Below are positions 1-11,399 of a DNA stretch of 64,000 nt, piece after piece; positions within the stretch are counted from its first letter, which is position 1, and each line of letters starts with the position of its first letter. This DNA is from Lutjanus erythropterus (lineage: Eukaryota > Chordata > Actinopteri > Lutjaniformes > Lutjanidae). The DNA is taken from assembly GCA_020091685.1 (NCBI GenBank), contig CM034604.1, positions 5,259,820 through 5,323,819 of the forward strand. Direction: 5' to 3'. Made by a program: the position numbers and the translations under genes. The notes below the pieces were generated by a model that searched no databases, was not told where the DNA came from, and saw nothing but the letters and a program-made list of their open reading frames with translations.

Positions 1-660
1 GCTTTCATGTTGTTTACACCAAATTCTGACCCTACCATCTGAATGTCACAACAGAAATCGAGACTCATTAGACCAGGCAGCATTTTTTCAATCCTCTACT
101 GTCCAATTATGGTGATCCTGTGTGAACTGTAGCCTCACTTTCCTGTTCTTAGCTGACAGGAGTGGCACCCGCTGTGGTCTTCTGCTGCTGTAGCCCGTCT
201 GCTTCAAGGTTTGACGTGTTGTGCGTTCAGAGATGGTCTTCTGCATACCGTGGTTGTAACGAGTGGTTATTTGAGTTACTGTTGCCTTTCTGTCATCTCG
301 AATCAGTCTGGCGCCCTCTGACCTCTGGCATCAACAAGGTATTTTCTCCCAGAGAACTGCCGCTCACTGGATATGTTCTCTTTTTTGGACCATTCTCTGT
401 AAACTCTAGAGATGGTTGTGTGTTAAAATGCCAGTAGATCAGCAGTTTCTGAAATACTCAGACCAGCCCATCTGGCACTAACAACCATGCCACATTCAAA
501 GTCACTTAAATCATCTTTCTTCCCCATTCTGATGCTCGGTTTGAACTTCAGCAGGTCTTCTTGACCATGTCTACATGCATTGAGTTACTGACATGTGATT
601 GGCTGATTAGATACTTGCTTCAATGAGCAGTTCAACAGGTGTACATAATAAAGGTGCCAC
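1..660 (+). repeat. Teleost interspersed repeat ending in a GTGTACATAATAAAG tail
   Basis: I recognise this as a very common fish dispersed repeat; its 3' end reads ACAGGTGTACATAATAAAG followed by gtgcc. A 91-residue open frame at 162-437 belongs to the repeat (its RFDVLCVQRW stretch turns up in many fish hypothetical proteins) and is not a host gene. The AATAAA-like end suggests the 3' tail of a retroelement, but I cannot name the family. The left edge is not visible and may lie outside the window. Confidence 0.6.
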
Positions 661-719
661 ACTACATGTTTCAGAGGCACCTGTCACTTCAGGCCCTGTT
701 GTTCCTGAGGACACCAAAT

Positions 720-1188
720 TTATCAGTTTATGAAGGATTTATTTCACCTTGTAGAGTAGACAAGTAGACAAAGTCCATAGTTAGAGATTTCAGTTGTTTA
801 GCTAAAGATCTTAGAAACAGTTTGAAAAAGGTCAAGCGCAAAAACACTTGGCAGGTGATTGGATGAACCATCTGTCTATCATGTCTAACACAGGCTAACT
901 TCAACCACTTGCTCTTCTTTCAGTGAAGAAATACTCACGAGCTGTGATATAACTGATGCTATCACAGTATCTACTACTTCGAAAGTGCTCAAGGGACATG
1001 GAGGAGATTTCCACCTCAAGACCGCAAAGATCTGCTGGGATTATAAACTGATAACATGTCTGAAATGTCCTGTGGAGCCAGAGGAGCAAGTGCTTTGCAA
1101 ACACAATGGATAAATAATTAATAAAACAGGTAGCCAGTGAAGCTTTCTGAGCATTGGCATTACGTGTTTGATTGTTGTTTTACTAGTT
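720..1188. other. Non-coding stretch with a dispersed repeat at 825-905
   Basis: Positions 855-905 (gattggatgaaccatctgtc and following bases) recur at about 13338-13388 with few changes, so part of this stretch is a dispersed repeat of unassigned class. The rest shows no recognisable coding or repeat signal. Confidence 0.4.
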
Positions 1189-1641
1189 CAGGGGTCTGCA
1201 ACCTGAGGCTCTTACTTAGCTTTGATGATACTGGACCAATGGTTCGTTATGCCCCTATTCCAGGAGTCTGCAACCTGAGGCTCCACAGCCACATATGGCT
1301 CTTCAGCTCACCTCCAGTGGCTCCCTGTGACTTTGGCAAAATATGATGTGGAAATGAATAATATTATAATTTTTAAATATTTTTCATGTTTCATTGTTGT
1401 AGGTCTATGAAAAAGTTGAGGCAGTTTTACAAACTACTGATCTTTTGTTGAGATAATTTACTTTTCTTCTTTAGATTAACTTAAAACTTTGAGCTTTACA
1501 AACCCCACAATGTTGTATTTAAAAAATTATAGCATGAACCTTTTGATTTTAAGGCAACAAAATAGTAACAAATCAGGTTCACAGTTAACTCTGACCAAAA
1601 TTTGAAAATCAGCATTTTTGAGTTTCTCTAACTGTGACTTT

Positions 1642-1642
<1 letters not shown>
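1189..1642 (+). mobile_element. hAT-type non-autonomous element fragment, CAGGGGTCTGCAACC end
   Basis: The left terminus CAGGGGTCTGCAACC at 1189 is typical of a non-autonomous hAT family. The same end occurs again 72 bp later at 1261 (CAGGAGTCTGCAACC), so the terminus is duplicated. The interior matches the elements at 34110-34967 and 55677-55890, for example the shared 'cttctttagat' and 'gtttcattgttgtaggtct' stretches. The right end is lost where the TA tract begins. Confidence 0.65.
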
Positions 1643-1727
<85 letters not shown>

Positions 1728-1766
1728 GTATATATATATGTGAATATATATATGTATATATATATA

Positions 1767-1808
<42 letters not shown>

Positions 1809-1817
1809 ATATATATA

Positions 1818-1868
<51 letters not shown>

Positions 1869-2043
1869 TCATATATATATATACTATATATATATATATA
1901 CATATATATATATACATATCATATATCTATATATATATATATATATATATATATAACAATATATATATATATATAATATATATATTATATATATATATAA
2001 CATCATATATGTATTATACTTATATTATTATTGATGTTGTATA

Positions 2044-2095
<52 letters not shown>

Positions 2096-2106
2096 ATATA
2101 TATATG
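1643..2106. repeat. Long interrupted (TA)n microsatellite
   Basis: About 460 bp of almost pure alternating TA with scattered G, C and TT/AA phase breaks. It abuts a hAT fragment. All tyrosine/isoleucine-rich reading frames here are products of the repeat. Alternating AT of this length can extrude cruciforms. Confidence 0.98.
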
Positions 2107-3100
2107 TTAAGTGACAAGTCATAATCTTAATATATAGGTTATATATGGCTTATGCCCAGCACAGATAATAACACCATGGTCTTTTCGTCTTTTCGTTAAT
2201 CATGTTTTGTAAAAATCTGAATGTTAGTTTTAAATCTATAGCATTTCCTCACTTAATTTTGATCTTTTCTTACTCTAATAATTCATGTTCCTGCTCCCAT
2301 AACTTGTTGTTCTCTGGCATCAGCAAAATCCTCTCCATCTCCAGCTAATTCAAAACTCTGCTGATTTTGACTCAGCCCAAGAAACACTGGCCTCGACGAG
2401 TGCTGCTGGTACTCTATCAGTTTTGGAGTCACTGGCAGTCGCTTTATTCTGTCGTTGAGGGTTAGGAGTATAAGAATGTGTTACCATAGTAAAAGCAACA
2501 AAGGAATATGAATATCTGTCAGAGTCAGGTGATATAATCATGTTTTGTAACTTTATGGGATCTTTAAATTTCAGTCCAAAAAGTGAAAAGCTCCAGACAG
2601 GAGGAACATCACCTCTTAGTAAATGCTGGCAACTAATGAATAACTCCAATCTGAAGCTGAGAAAACTGCAGAAAGATATTCCAGAAATCACAGCATGCCC
2701 GGGGCGAAGGAGCTGAAGCCATCCGTTAAATAATTTGATTGGAAGGCAGGTGTTTTGTTAATAGCTGACAGCTCCTGCTGCGGACGCCGGCTCCCCAAGC
2801 AGAACAAACAGTTGATGAGAACATTGATGTTTTCATCAGAAGTGTGCACGTCATCCTCACTACCGCTAACTCATAACAACACAATTAGGGAGGAATCTGA
2901 GATCTGAAAGTGAGATGTAACTATTTCTCAGAGATGCACAACACAGTCAAGGAAAGCACAACACACGCTTGGTTTGACCTAAATTAACATTTCCATCGCC
3001 TGTGAGGGCCCGTCTTCTGAACTGAACCTCCGGCAGTGTTGGGAGAAGTATGTGAATCCTTTAAGTAAACATAGCAATACCAAATATAGAAATAACCCAT
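2107..3100. other. Non-coding stretch, nothing recognised
   Basis: A 113-residue minus-strand frame at 2350-2691 has no motif I recognise and lacks any splice or neighbour context. I see no assignable repeat terminus. Confidence 0.4.
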
Positions 3101-3102
3101 TA

Positions 3103-3260
3103 AAGGGATAATTCAGATTATTTTGTAGCGACCAGCTAGTGCTACCATGGAGGTTACTGAAGTTCATCACACACACTTCGCCATCATGTACACTCCTCCG
3201 CTCGAGAGCCAATGCCTGACACCTCTTCATCTTATACTGGTGACGATTCTCCAAAATGGC
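3103..3260 (+). mobile_element. MITE left end, TTAAAGGGATAATTCAG (piggyBac-like)
   Basis: TTAAAGGGATAATTCAGATT at about 3102 matches a widespread fish MITE terminus in which TTAA is the target duplication. The opposite end (TGAACT..TCCCTTTAA type) is not evident nearby; a similar right end lies at 5560-5580 but probably belongs to another copy. The element boundary is therefore open. Confidence 0.45.
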
Positions 3261-5200
3261 GCCAGCACAGTCCGATGAGGAGCAGTGAGGCCCACTCCCA
3301 GAAACACTCCACTCACTCTAGTGAGTTTGATGACAGGGAATAGGCTACAGTATTGAGGGCGAGTCAATGCCAACCAAGCTAACGAGTCAGCCACGGCTAA
3401 CCAAGCTAAAGTAAGTTAGCTATCCATGGTTAGCTCGGTCAGCCCCGGGTTCTGGGAGCCAAACCCAGCAAGAGCACCACCAGGGTACAACCTTAGTGCT
3501 GTTCCCTTTGGTCATGGAGGATGTATTTGTCCTGTAAATGGTTATTTTCACTGGGAGACTGCCGAACCTGGTTCTGGTGCACCTACCAGTTGCTGTAGCT
3601 ACTTTAGCAACAAGTTTAAGCCATGTGTCCAGAGTTGAAACTGAGAAGCCGGAGGACATCAGAGGGGAAACAAGAAAACATTTTCACCATTAAAATATGG
3701 TCCAGTTTCACCTAAATTGATCAATAAAGTTAAAAAGCTTTTGTACAATGAGGCCCAATCCCAAGAAACACTGCTGTAAAAGCAAGAAAGCGTTTCATTT
3801 GATGAAACTTGAGTAACTCCGAGTGCAGGATGAGTCATCAACCGTTTCAAATCGTTTGGCAGGACAAGACTAAATATAGAGAATATCCACAAATTTGTCA
3901 TTGGGGCCAGATACTGGTGTGCAAATGAAATATAGATCAATACACATGCAATAAAAACATTTAAACATCAATTTCAACTTCATGGCAATTTTTAACTGAC
4001 ATTTTTAGGTGTCTAAAATATGGTTTGCTGCTGATCCTGTCCTCAGCAGTACACTGCTGCAACCTCATTTCAAAACCTGACCTATCTCTTTAATTAATAG
4101 GAAGAGAGCCAACACTATACTTATTTAAATTCTTGGTGGGGATGGTATCAGATATAATTTATGTTTTAAAATAAAATGTGAAACTTTTCTGCACTTAGAA
4201 CCACAGAGCTTTCAGTGCTTTCTGCATAAACTTCAGCACCCGGAAAGCAACAAACAACAACAACAAAAATAAAACTTGAGACTTGAGAAACATGTTGAGG
4301 GAGCCCCTTGGCTCAAACACGTCTGGTTTTAGGATTACAAGCTGTAATTCTCTATTAGCAAGAGTCGAATGCAGAGCTGCTATCCCACTCACACTGCTGC
4401 TGTGGCTCAGGGCAGCTGATTTAAATCTAAGAGCAGTGTGGGACTGTACAAAACTTGAAAACAGCAATGAAATAGTTTTGCTGGGTTTGATGTTGAATTT
4501 TAATACTCACAGTTTATTCTGTGGACATCACAGCATAAGCAGTAGCCATTAGGATCGAACTGAACTTTAAAAAGAAAAACTTCAAACCCTCTTTAGCATT
4601 CAAAAGCTAGTTTGAAGAGGGTGCATTTTTTAAAGTTCCAAAAACAGCCTAGATTGTGGCTGTTGATTGAACTTAAAGAACATCGTAAAAATAAAAATTC
4701 AAATGGAAGTCTGGTAACTGAGACCCGTTTCTCTGTTCGTTAACGCACGGGCATCTCGGGAGTTCAGAGTGTGGCGAGTCTGGGGTTCACAGACATCTGT
4801 GAAATTGCATTGACTTGTAGTGAAAACACCTAACAGTCTGAAAGGATTTCAACCCCCTCAGAAAAAGTTTGCCAGTGGAGCCAGCTCATCTCTCGTGTTC
4901 ACTTCCAGGAACAGAGAGAGCCAAACTCTCCTGAATCCTAATGAGGTCACCCAGACAGAGGGTCACATGGACACATACAGACTAAAATCTAGTTTGGGTT
5001 CACAGATAGAGAAAATAAAAGGTTACTTGAGAACCAAATACTTGAGTTTTGTGGGATTTCTTATTAAAAAAACATTTTGTAACTATTCTACCTGAAATAA
5101 CAGCTTCAAAATCATTTTCACTTGAAATACGGTCAGATGTGCTGCTGTCATTCCTACTCTGTGTACATCTGTTCTTGCACAATGTCTGGCACAGAGGAAG
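3261..5200. other. Non-coding stretch, nothing assigned
   Basis: Several frames of 70-93 codons occur on both strands (for example 3420-3659 minus and 4283-4552 plus), but they overlap one another, lack motifs and look like chance frames. Around 3370-3430 there are reiterated 'ccaagctaa' and 'gctaacc' words. Confidence 0.4.
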
Positions 5201-5204
5201 TGTG

Positions 5205-5335
5205 TAACACTTTACGGTGTTACGTTGCATTCAAGACAACGTCAGAGGTCGGAATTTCCCAGTTGAAATTTCCAATTTCCGACCTCAGAGTGTTCCAATT
5301 GTGCAATGCCTGAAGTAAACAAAAACAAATTGAGT
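5205..5335. repeat. Hairpin repeat with GAGGTCGGAA / TTCCGACCTC arms
   Basis: Inverted arms at 5245-5255 and 5276-5286 form a hairpin, preceded by gcattcaagacaacgtcag, a common fish repeat motif. It is probably a remnant of a foldback or hAT MITE. The class is not certain. Confidence 0.5.
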
Positions 5336-5544
5336 TTCATTGGCAAGTGTGCACTACTGCTCACAACGTCTGAGAATTATTTTGAGCAACTGGGTTATGA
5401 TTTCTCGAAAGAAATGGCATTTGAGCAGCACAGGCCAAGTACCATCTAGTTGTGCTATCTTTGAGAGAAGGCAGACATCTTCAAAGCTCTGCAGCTCACA
5501 TCAAAACAGTATAGATGGATAAAAATCAGAAGAAGAAAGAGGAA

Positions 5545-5581
5545 AGATATGTATTTTGATTTTGGGGTGAACTGTTCCTTT
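5545..5581. mobile_element. MITE right end, GGTGAACTGTTCCTTTAA
   Basis: GGTGAACTGTTCCTTTAA is the reverse-complement counterpart of the TTAAAGGGATAGTTCA-type terminus and ends in the expected TTAA-like target. I could not find its left partner. Confidence 0.4.
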
Positions 5582-5679
5582 AAAATAATCACAGCAGCTT
5601 TGAAAATGAAATACTTTCTAACAAAATAGCATGTAAACAAAACATGAACATTGTTCATGTTTTCTGCACAACCCACTTT

Positions 5680-5890
5680 TACCTTAGTACTTAAGTAAAA
5701 GTACAAAGTAAGACACTGAAGTAAAAGTAAAGTTAAAAGTACTAAGTGAGGCACTAAAGTAAAAGTAAAATAAAAGTACTCAGTGAGACACTAAAGTAAA
5801 AGTAAAAAAAGTACTGAGGCGCTAAAGTAAAAGTAAAGTAAATATACTAAATGAGGTGCTAAAGTGAAAGTACAGTATTGAAAGTATTAA
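5680..5890. repeat. Diverged tandem array, unit about 36-38 bp
   Basis: Successive units share 'aagtactaagtgaggcac' followed by 'taaagtaaaagtaaaa'. About five units are visible. It lies inside the flanking hAT-type element. Confidence 0.75.
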
Positions 5891-5900
5891 GTAGGATGCT

Positions 5901-7273
5901 CCTTGTAGTAGGGCTGGGCGGTATACCGGTTCGTACTGAAAATCGGTCTTTATTCGTTATGATATGAATTTTTCATATACTATACAGGTGAATAGCCTAA
6001 ACAACATCCGGAACGTGCGCGGCAGGAAAGTGTTTCAGCTGGGACCCATTTTACTGCTGCACACCAACACCACAGGCGTGCTTGCTTGAGCATGTGTACT
6101 AGGATGTTCCTGTCAACTAATTTCTCTGTTGATTAGACGCAAAATTTAATTTAGAATAGTCACTAAGAAAACACAAGGCAGAATTTATTAATTTATAATG
6201 TTAAACACTGTCCAAAAAATACTGTGTGTATTAAGAGCCATTTGAAGACGTTAATCACAGTCTACAATCGCCAAATCGTACTTGAAATGCCTCTGAAATG
6301 CGCTACTTCACTGTGCAATACAAACCTTACACGTTACGCTTCACCTTTTCAGACCGAAGAGGTCACAGTGTCTGCAGGTAAAGGACCCAGAGCTATGACC
6401 TTAACGTTTGGCACAGCGTGACACAGCTAACGTTAGCTGCCAGCCTGACACAGTGTGGCTAACGTTACCTGCCAGCCTGACACAGTTGCTCCGCGATACA
6501 CTGCTGCCTGACACAGTGTGGCTAACATTACCTGCCAGCCTGACACACAGTGTGGCTGCCATTAGCCTGACACAGTGTGGCTAACGTTAGCTGCCAGCCT
6601 GACACACAGTGTGGCTAACGTTAGCTGTCAGCCTGACATACAGTGTGGCTAACGTTAGTAGCTGATAGTAGCAGCAGCAGCAGCAACATCTCCGCCTGCA
6701 GGTTTATGCTGTGTCTGTGCTTAATGTGGTCACGTTTCTCCAGTCGAGTGAATATATATCAGCTTATTCTGTCACAGTCTACATTCATCTGTCCGACTTT
6801 GCTGATGTAAACATCCGGTGTTGCCACAGCGATTGGTTCACGCGCTGGGTGAGAGGAGCTGCTGTCTGACAGAGCTGCAGCCTGACTAGTGCCGTGCAGC
6901 AACAGATATAATGGCATCATGCATGAATGAAATATTGACACATATTTAATTTTTAAATATTTTAAACGACTAGTATTTCTGGTGCCGACTAGCGTGTGGA
7001 TGGGACGTTTAATTGTATAGTCGTCCATGTGATGGTAACCATACTTTGAAGATTCTTTTACCTGTCTGGACATGAAAAACATGATACAGTCCTTATGACA
7101 GTAAAATGGGCTATTTAAAGATAATCAACTGCAGTAATTCTGTTCTCAGTAGAAGGAAATGTGGGTAAGAACAATGTTGCATGAAAAAAAAACGTCAAAT
7201 ACCATGAAACCGATATGATTTAAAAAAAATGTGATATGAAAATTTTGTCATACTGCCCAGCCTTACCTTGTAG
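5901..7273. mobile_element. hAT element 5909-7265 with perfect 8-bp TSD CCTTGTAG
   Basis: The ends are inverted: TAGGGCTGGGCGGTAT at 5909 and, read on the minus strand from 7265, TAAGGCTGGGCAGTAT. Both flanks carry CCTTGTAG (5901-5908 and 7266-7273), an exact 8-bp target duplication as expected for the hAT superfamily. The element is 1357 bp and has no transposase frame, so it is non-autonomous. It contains a GTGTGGCTAACGTTAGC-type tandem array at 6420-6660. Confidence 0.9.
6420..6662. repeat. Minisatellite with palindromic GCTAACGTTAGC core, period about 34 bp
   Basis: 'gtgtggctaacgttagctgc' recurs at 6453, 6516, 6574, 6609 and 6643 with a truncated unit at 6550. Intact spacing is 34-35 bp. 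Each unit holds the palindrome GCTAACGTTAGC or a one-base variant and a CAGCCTGACACA linker. The array is internal to the hAT element. Confidence 0.85.
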
Positions 7274-7380
7274 TTTTATTTAAGTACTTTATGTAGGACT
7301 TTGACTTGTAATAAAGTATTTCTATATTGTGGTATTAATGATTTTACTCAAAGGATCTGAGTACTTTTGCATCATTGCTG

Positions 7381-8392
7381 GTCACAGAATCTGATGGGTC
7401 TCTAAACAGTGTAACACCGTCACTTTGATTGAATTCAAACAGATTTCACTGAAAAGTGACTAGTTTACAGGTGTGATTATATAAATGTAATGTTCAACTT
7501 AAAGTCTATATGTCTCTTTTTGTCATAATCATTTGTCATAATATTTGAATATTGGATTAGATTAACAAAATGGGGTTCATATTAAACTGCTATTAAACTT
7601 TCCACTTTAGTCATCATTTGAGCTTTATTTAAAAGTAAAATGCAATTAAAAACCATGTCATGTTGAAGATTTGTTTGCACTCTTTTCACTTTTTGAGTCC
7701 CCCTCATTAAAACACACAGCAGGATTATGTCCTGGTTTGTTATGAGGCAGCAGTACCATGGTTAATGTCAGGTCTAGACTGGCGCGGAGGCTGAGCTTGG
7801 CTGACCAAGCGCTGACAGGGAAACAATGTGTCTCCTCTCTCACCGGTGTCTCAGCATTCAGCAGCTGCTAACTGTGACACAACATGACTCCACTGGTGAC
7901 ATGTTGGGAGGATTGAGTGTGTGTGTGTGTGTGTGGGGGCTGTAAGCCATTTGAAGCGAGTAATAACTGTGTTGTGCGACTTGGATTGAGATGGCAGGTT
8001 TGTGAAAGAACAGCGGAGGACTCTTGAGGTTTAGGCCGCCCACTGATTCCAAAGCTGTGCGCAGAGGTTGGCAGTTCAAAGGCCCGGCAGAGCCACACAC
8101 CAGCAGGTGCACGCTCTTTCATCACCGCGTTAAGACCACGGAAAGGCCTGTAACATATCTCTTTATAAGTACTCGACACGCGGCTTTCATTGTGTTTCCG
8201 TGTTCTGCTGTCCTTGGTGCTGAACGCTGCCGAGGGCTCAGTCAGACGCTCTCCATGGTGCTGAAATACACAGAAAAACAGGATGAGCAGGTTTCATGAC
8301 ATTTAAACTGTGGGATAAAGTACAAGGAATTTGCTGACCTTTTAGATTTTTAGAGCTTTAGATTCATTATTATAAACATGTAAATAAAAATA

Positions 8393-8393
<1 letters not shown>
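7381..8393. other. Non-coding stretch with a short (TG)n at 7916-7934
   Basis: Overlapping frames of 60-103 codons occur around 7658-8299 on both strands without recognisable domains. Positions 8020-8270 are more GC-rich than their surroundings and non-repetitive, so they could be a conserved element, but the sequence alone cannot show it. Confidence 0.4.

Positions 8394-8447
<54 letters not shown>
8394..8447 (+). repeat. (AAT)n microsatellite
   Basis: About 54 bp of near-perfect taa/aat trinucleotide repeat. Confidence 0.97.
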
Positions 8448-8937
8448 TAAATAGGGAAAAGTAGGGAAAAATTATAAAAGTAAGAAAAAAATTATTTTAA
8501 AAATATCAGTAAGAAAAACAAAAATGAAGAAAAATATATAAATAAGAAAAATACAAGAAAGGAAAAAATATTCATGTGTAAGAAAAATAAAAAAATATTT
8601 AGAAAAATAAAAAATCTGAATGAATAAGAAAAAATGAATTTTACAAGTGATCGAGACACGCTCATGATAAGAGAAAACATTTTGTTCTCAGTCCACTAAT
8701 GCAAGGAAACACAAGCCTTTCAAGTATTTATAATTATTATTTATGATAATTATCATTATTTATATATACCTTTGTTATAATTAACATTAAAATTTCTATG
8801 CCTATATAATAATTTGAGAAAAATTCTGCATTTCACTTGGGGAGCGCTTTAACTACTAACAACTAAAAACAATATGTTACAAGTCTTACCACATTTATTT
8901 TCTATTTCAGAAATCTGATGCTTTTATATTTTTATAT
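8448..8937. repeat. A-rich degenerate tract
   Basis: 8448-8660 is dominated by short variations of 'aagaaaaata' and 'gggaaaaa', probably decay of an A-rich tandem repeat adjoining the AAT microsatellite. The remainder is plain AT-rich sequence. Confidence 0.6.
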
Positions 8938-9640
8938 TAGGGATGCACGATACCACTTTTTTCAGAGTACAAGTACATTTGGGTACTTGCGGATACCAAG
9001 TACCGATACAAGTATTTAATAATGCCATTAAAGTTCTTACAATAACTTTAAAAATGAACGTAAGAAATCATTGTTGCTATTTCCTGCTACAAGTGTAACC
9101 ATAGTTACTGTACACGTGACATTTTTGGGTTATTTATAGTAAATTACTGATTTTGTGTTCCTTATTAAGCTGTGCAGTTTACTGTGTACATGATATATTT
9201 CAGTATAATTTAACAACGTTATTATGGACTTGCAGAATTAAGTTTACTATTATAAATGGTGTTATATATGATAATTATTTCATTATCATTACAGCATTTT
9301 ACCTAGTATTTTAATGACACATTTACATGTGTAGTATTTAAGTTTCTTCTTCATGTCTCTCTTGTCAAAGAGCTAATTAGTTCCTACCTGTCATTGTTTA
9401 GGGGGGACAGGTATGAGTGTGGTGCCACGTGTGCAACAGTTTTGTTGACCCTGACAAGAGTGAAGTTGGGTGTTCTGTGCTGTCAGGCCGTTTTGTTGAA
9501 GATTAAATACACAAAGAGAAGTTGTAGAAGCTTATTACAAAAAAGAGGGTTAAGACTGATGGCAGCAGTGTTTTTTTCCTTCGTGTTTGGATGAATTTGC
9601 CGAGGCATTCAACTAGTTTATAATATATCATCTTATGTTC
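8938..9640 (+). mobile_element. TAGGGATGCACGATACC-end element, copy 1 (probable hAT)
   Basis: It starts TAGGGATGCACGATACC at 8938, a hAT-like end. The following ~650 bp align nearly collinearly with 59725-60400, including 'aataatgccattaaagttct' and 'aagctgtgcagtttactgtg'. No inverted right end is found, so the copy is 3'-truncated near 9640. No transposase frame is present. Confidence 0.7.
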
Positions 9641-10740
9641 AATATTTTAGAGGTTTGAGACTTTTGGTCTGTGTAGCCCAACTTACATAATTGAATAAAT
9701 AATACTACGTGTTAAATATTTTAAACAAAAGTGTAGAAAGAAACATAAAGTTTTTTCACGCAAGTTCCGACAGATAGTAAAAAAAAATTAAAAGATCTGT
9801 CTTCCTTTACCACCAACCATTTGAGAAAAGAAAAAAGACAATCTAAATTTATTTAACTCTCTTATTTTTTAACTTCTTGAGTGTTTGCACACTGTCCAAC
9901 ACCTTATATTGACTCATATATACTGTTATGCTAATAACAAGCACTTGGCCACACCCCTCCAGTTTATGATCAATCATTCAGTACACCTGAAAAGAACAGA
10001 TCTGATTGGTTAAAGAAGTTTGGTGTGTCTGTAGTTGACTTCTCTTAAATTTTCTCTTAACAGAAAAGAAAGAAAATATGATGAGAGTTTAAGAGAGTGT
10101 TGCTGCATGTTTCACATATGTATGAAGAGCTAAATAAACTCAGCAGCCTTTTACATCACACCCTATTTCCATTTCAGCTTCATGTCCTTCTGTGTTCCTT
10201 CCACATCAACAGACAAAGGCTTTGAGAAGAAGTTTGTGTCCTTGAGAAGTGCAGCGCTGTCGTCACTGCTTTGCCTCTCACAAAGTTGAAGCTTCACAAA
10301 AAATTCATGTGCCAGTTGATGTATGCAGAAATTTCCGCCTTTTCCTTGCGAGCTTTTGTTCATGTTAAGGTGGCCAATGAGATCAAAAAAGGGAGGTCTG
10401 CCAGACACTCAGGGCTCCTCAGTTCAACAGTTTTTTTTTCTTTCAAAAACCAATCATTGTCAGATCCCATGTGCACATCAGAGTGGTAGATTTCCCAGCA
10501 TCATGAGTCGGTCGAGGTGAAATGAAGCCGACTTGGAAGGACCGAAGACTGCAGGTCCTTGAATGGGTCACCCGAGGCTGTCTCCAAAAGTGACAAAATC
10601 TCCATAGAGCAACATATTAAAATGAGAACTAAACATGTTTACAGTCTGGCCTGGTCTCTATGGCTAATTTCCCTGTTCATGTTAACTGAATTTTTATACG
10701 ACTCACCTGTTTAAAGCACATTAAAGCTTAATGTTGTGCC
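9641..10740. other. Non-coding stretch, unassigned
   Basis: Two opposite-strand frames overlap at 10163-10520 (81 codons minus, 72 and 65 plus). None has a motif I recognise. I see no repeat termini. Confidence 0.4.
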
Positions 10741-10744
10741 TAAT

Positions 10745-11395
10745 ACCCACTGGGACAAATCATGTCCTACCTAAAACAAATAATTAATCTTTAAGTATTG
10801 ATATACATGAAATATATGTAATTTATGAAATGTTCGGGTTTGCTTTAATTTTTAATTACTAAACTTTTTTAACTACTAAACTTCACAACTTCAAACAGAA
10901 AATGTGCTAAAACCCTTCAAACCATGTGCTGTTGTTATCATCAGTGTTTTAAAATAGTTTTTTTTTTTCTGAAAAGATTTGTTGCAGATTTGTCTCAACT
11001 CAGATTTTTTTTTACAAAAACATGATTTAATCAGGCATAATTAGCTAAACCCTAAGGACCCCTGTCTCACTTCCTGGTTCAAAAAAGGCGGGAATATTGC
11101 TCAAGCACGGGGAAACGTTTTATTTTTTTGACAAATTCGTGAAATAATTTTGCTGTCAGATGTGTCCAAACCACAACATGTCAACCCTGTAGCCCTTCTA
11201 AATCAAAAATCAATAACAATTATGGTTAAAAAATGTGGATTTTGATTAGCATTAAAGGGGAATTTTAGGAACTTCTAAAAAATAAAATGGCTGCTCACTA
11301 CATACAACTATGCCGCGAAATGGAAATATTTAACATTTTGTCAGCTCTGTCTGATTTTCCCCGCCCTCCTTAGTTACTGTTGCTAAAGCAGACCA
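10745..11395 (+). repeat. Dispersed repeat family F, copy 1
   Basis: It begins near TGGGACAAATCATGTCC (10750) and contains the landmarks 'acaaaaacatgatttaatc' (11016) and 'cccctgtctcacttcctggtt' split over 11058-11078. The same order of landmarks appears at 31740-32345 and, inverted, at 46795-47935. The class is unknown. An L1/Tx1-like LINE follows at 11400, and an F-like tail (gtttaaaatatattttccag) reappears after it at 12530. Confidence 0.7.
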
Positions 11396-11399
11396 AGGG

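Larger units (their letters stand above)
5670..7380 (-). mobile_element. hAT-type repeat with 'keep-counting' AGTAAAAGTA motifs, split by a nested element
   Basis: On the minus strand the element begins at 7380 with CAGCAATGATGCAAAAGTAC followed by tcagatcc, a decayed form of a CAGTGGTGGAA..AAGTACTCAGATCC fish hAT terminus. It continues leftward with AGTAAAAGTACT motifs, including a diverged tandem array (unit about 36-38 bp) at 5680-5890. The element at 5909-7265 is inserted inside it. The left terminus near 5670 is degraded. Confidence 0.6.

Noticed and set aside
162-437. 91-codon frame reading like a known hypothetical protein
   Set aside because: It is part of a dispersed fish repeat; the similar hypothetical proteins are repeat translations.
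1628-2110. Frames of up to 158 codons rich in Tyr and Ile
   Set aside because: Pure translation of the (TA)n tract in several frames and both strands.
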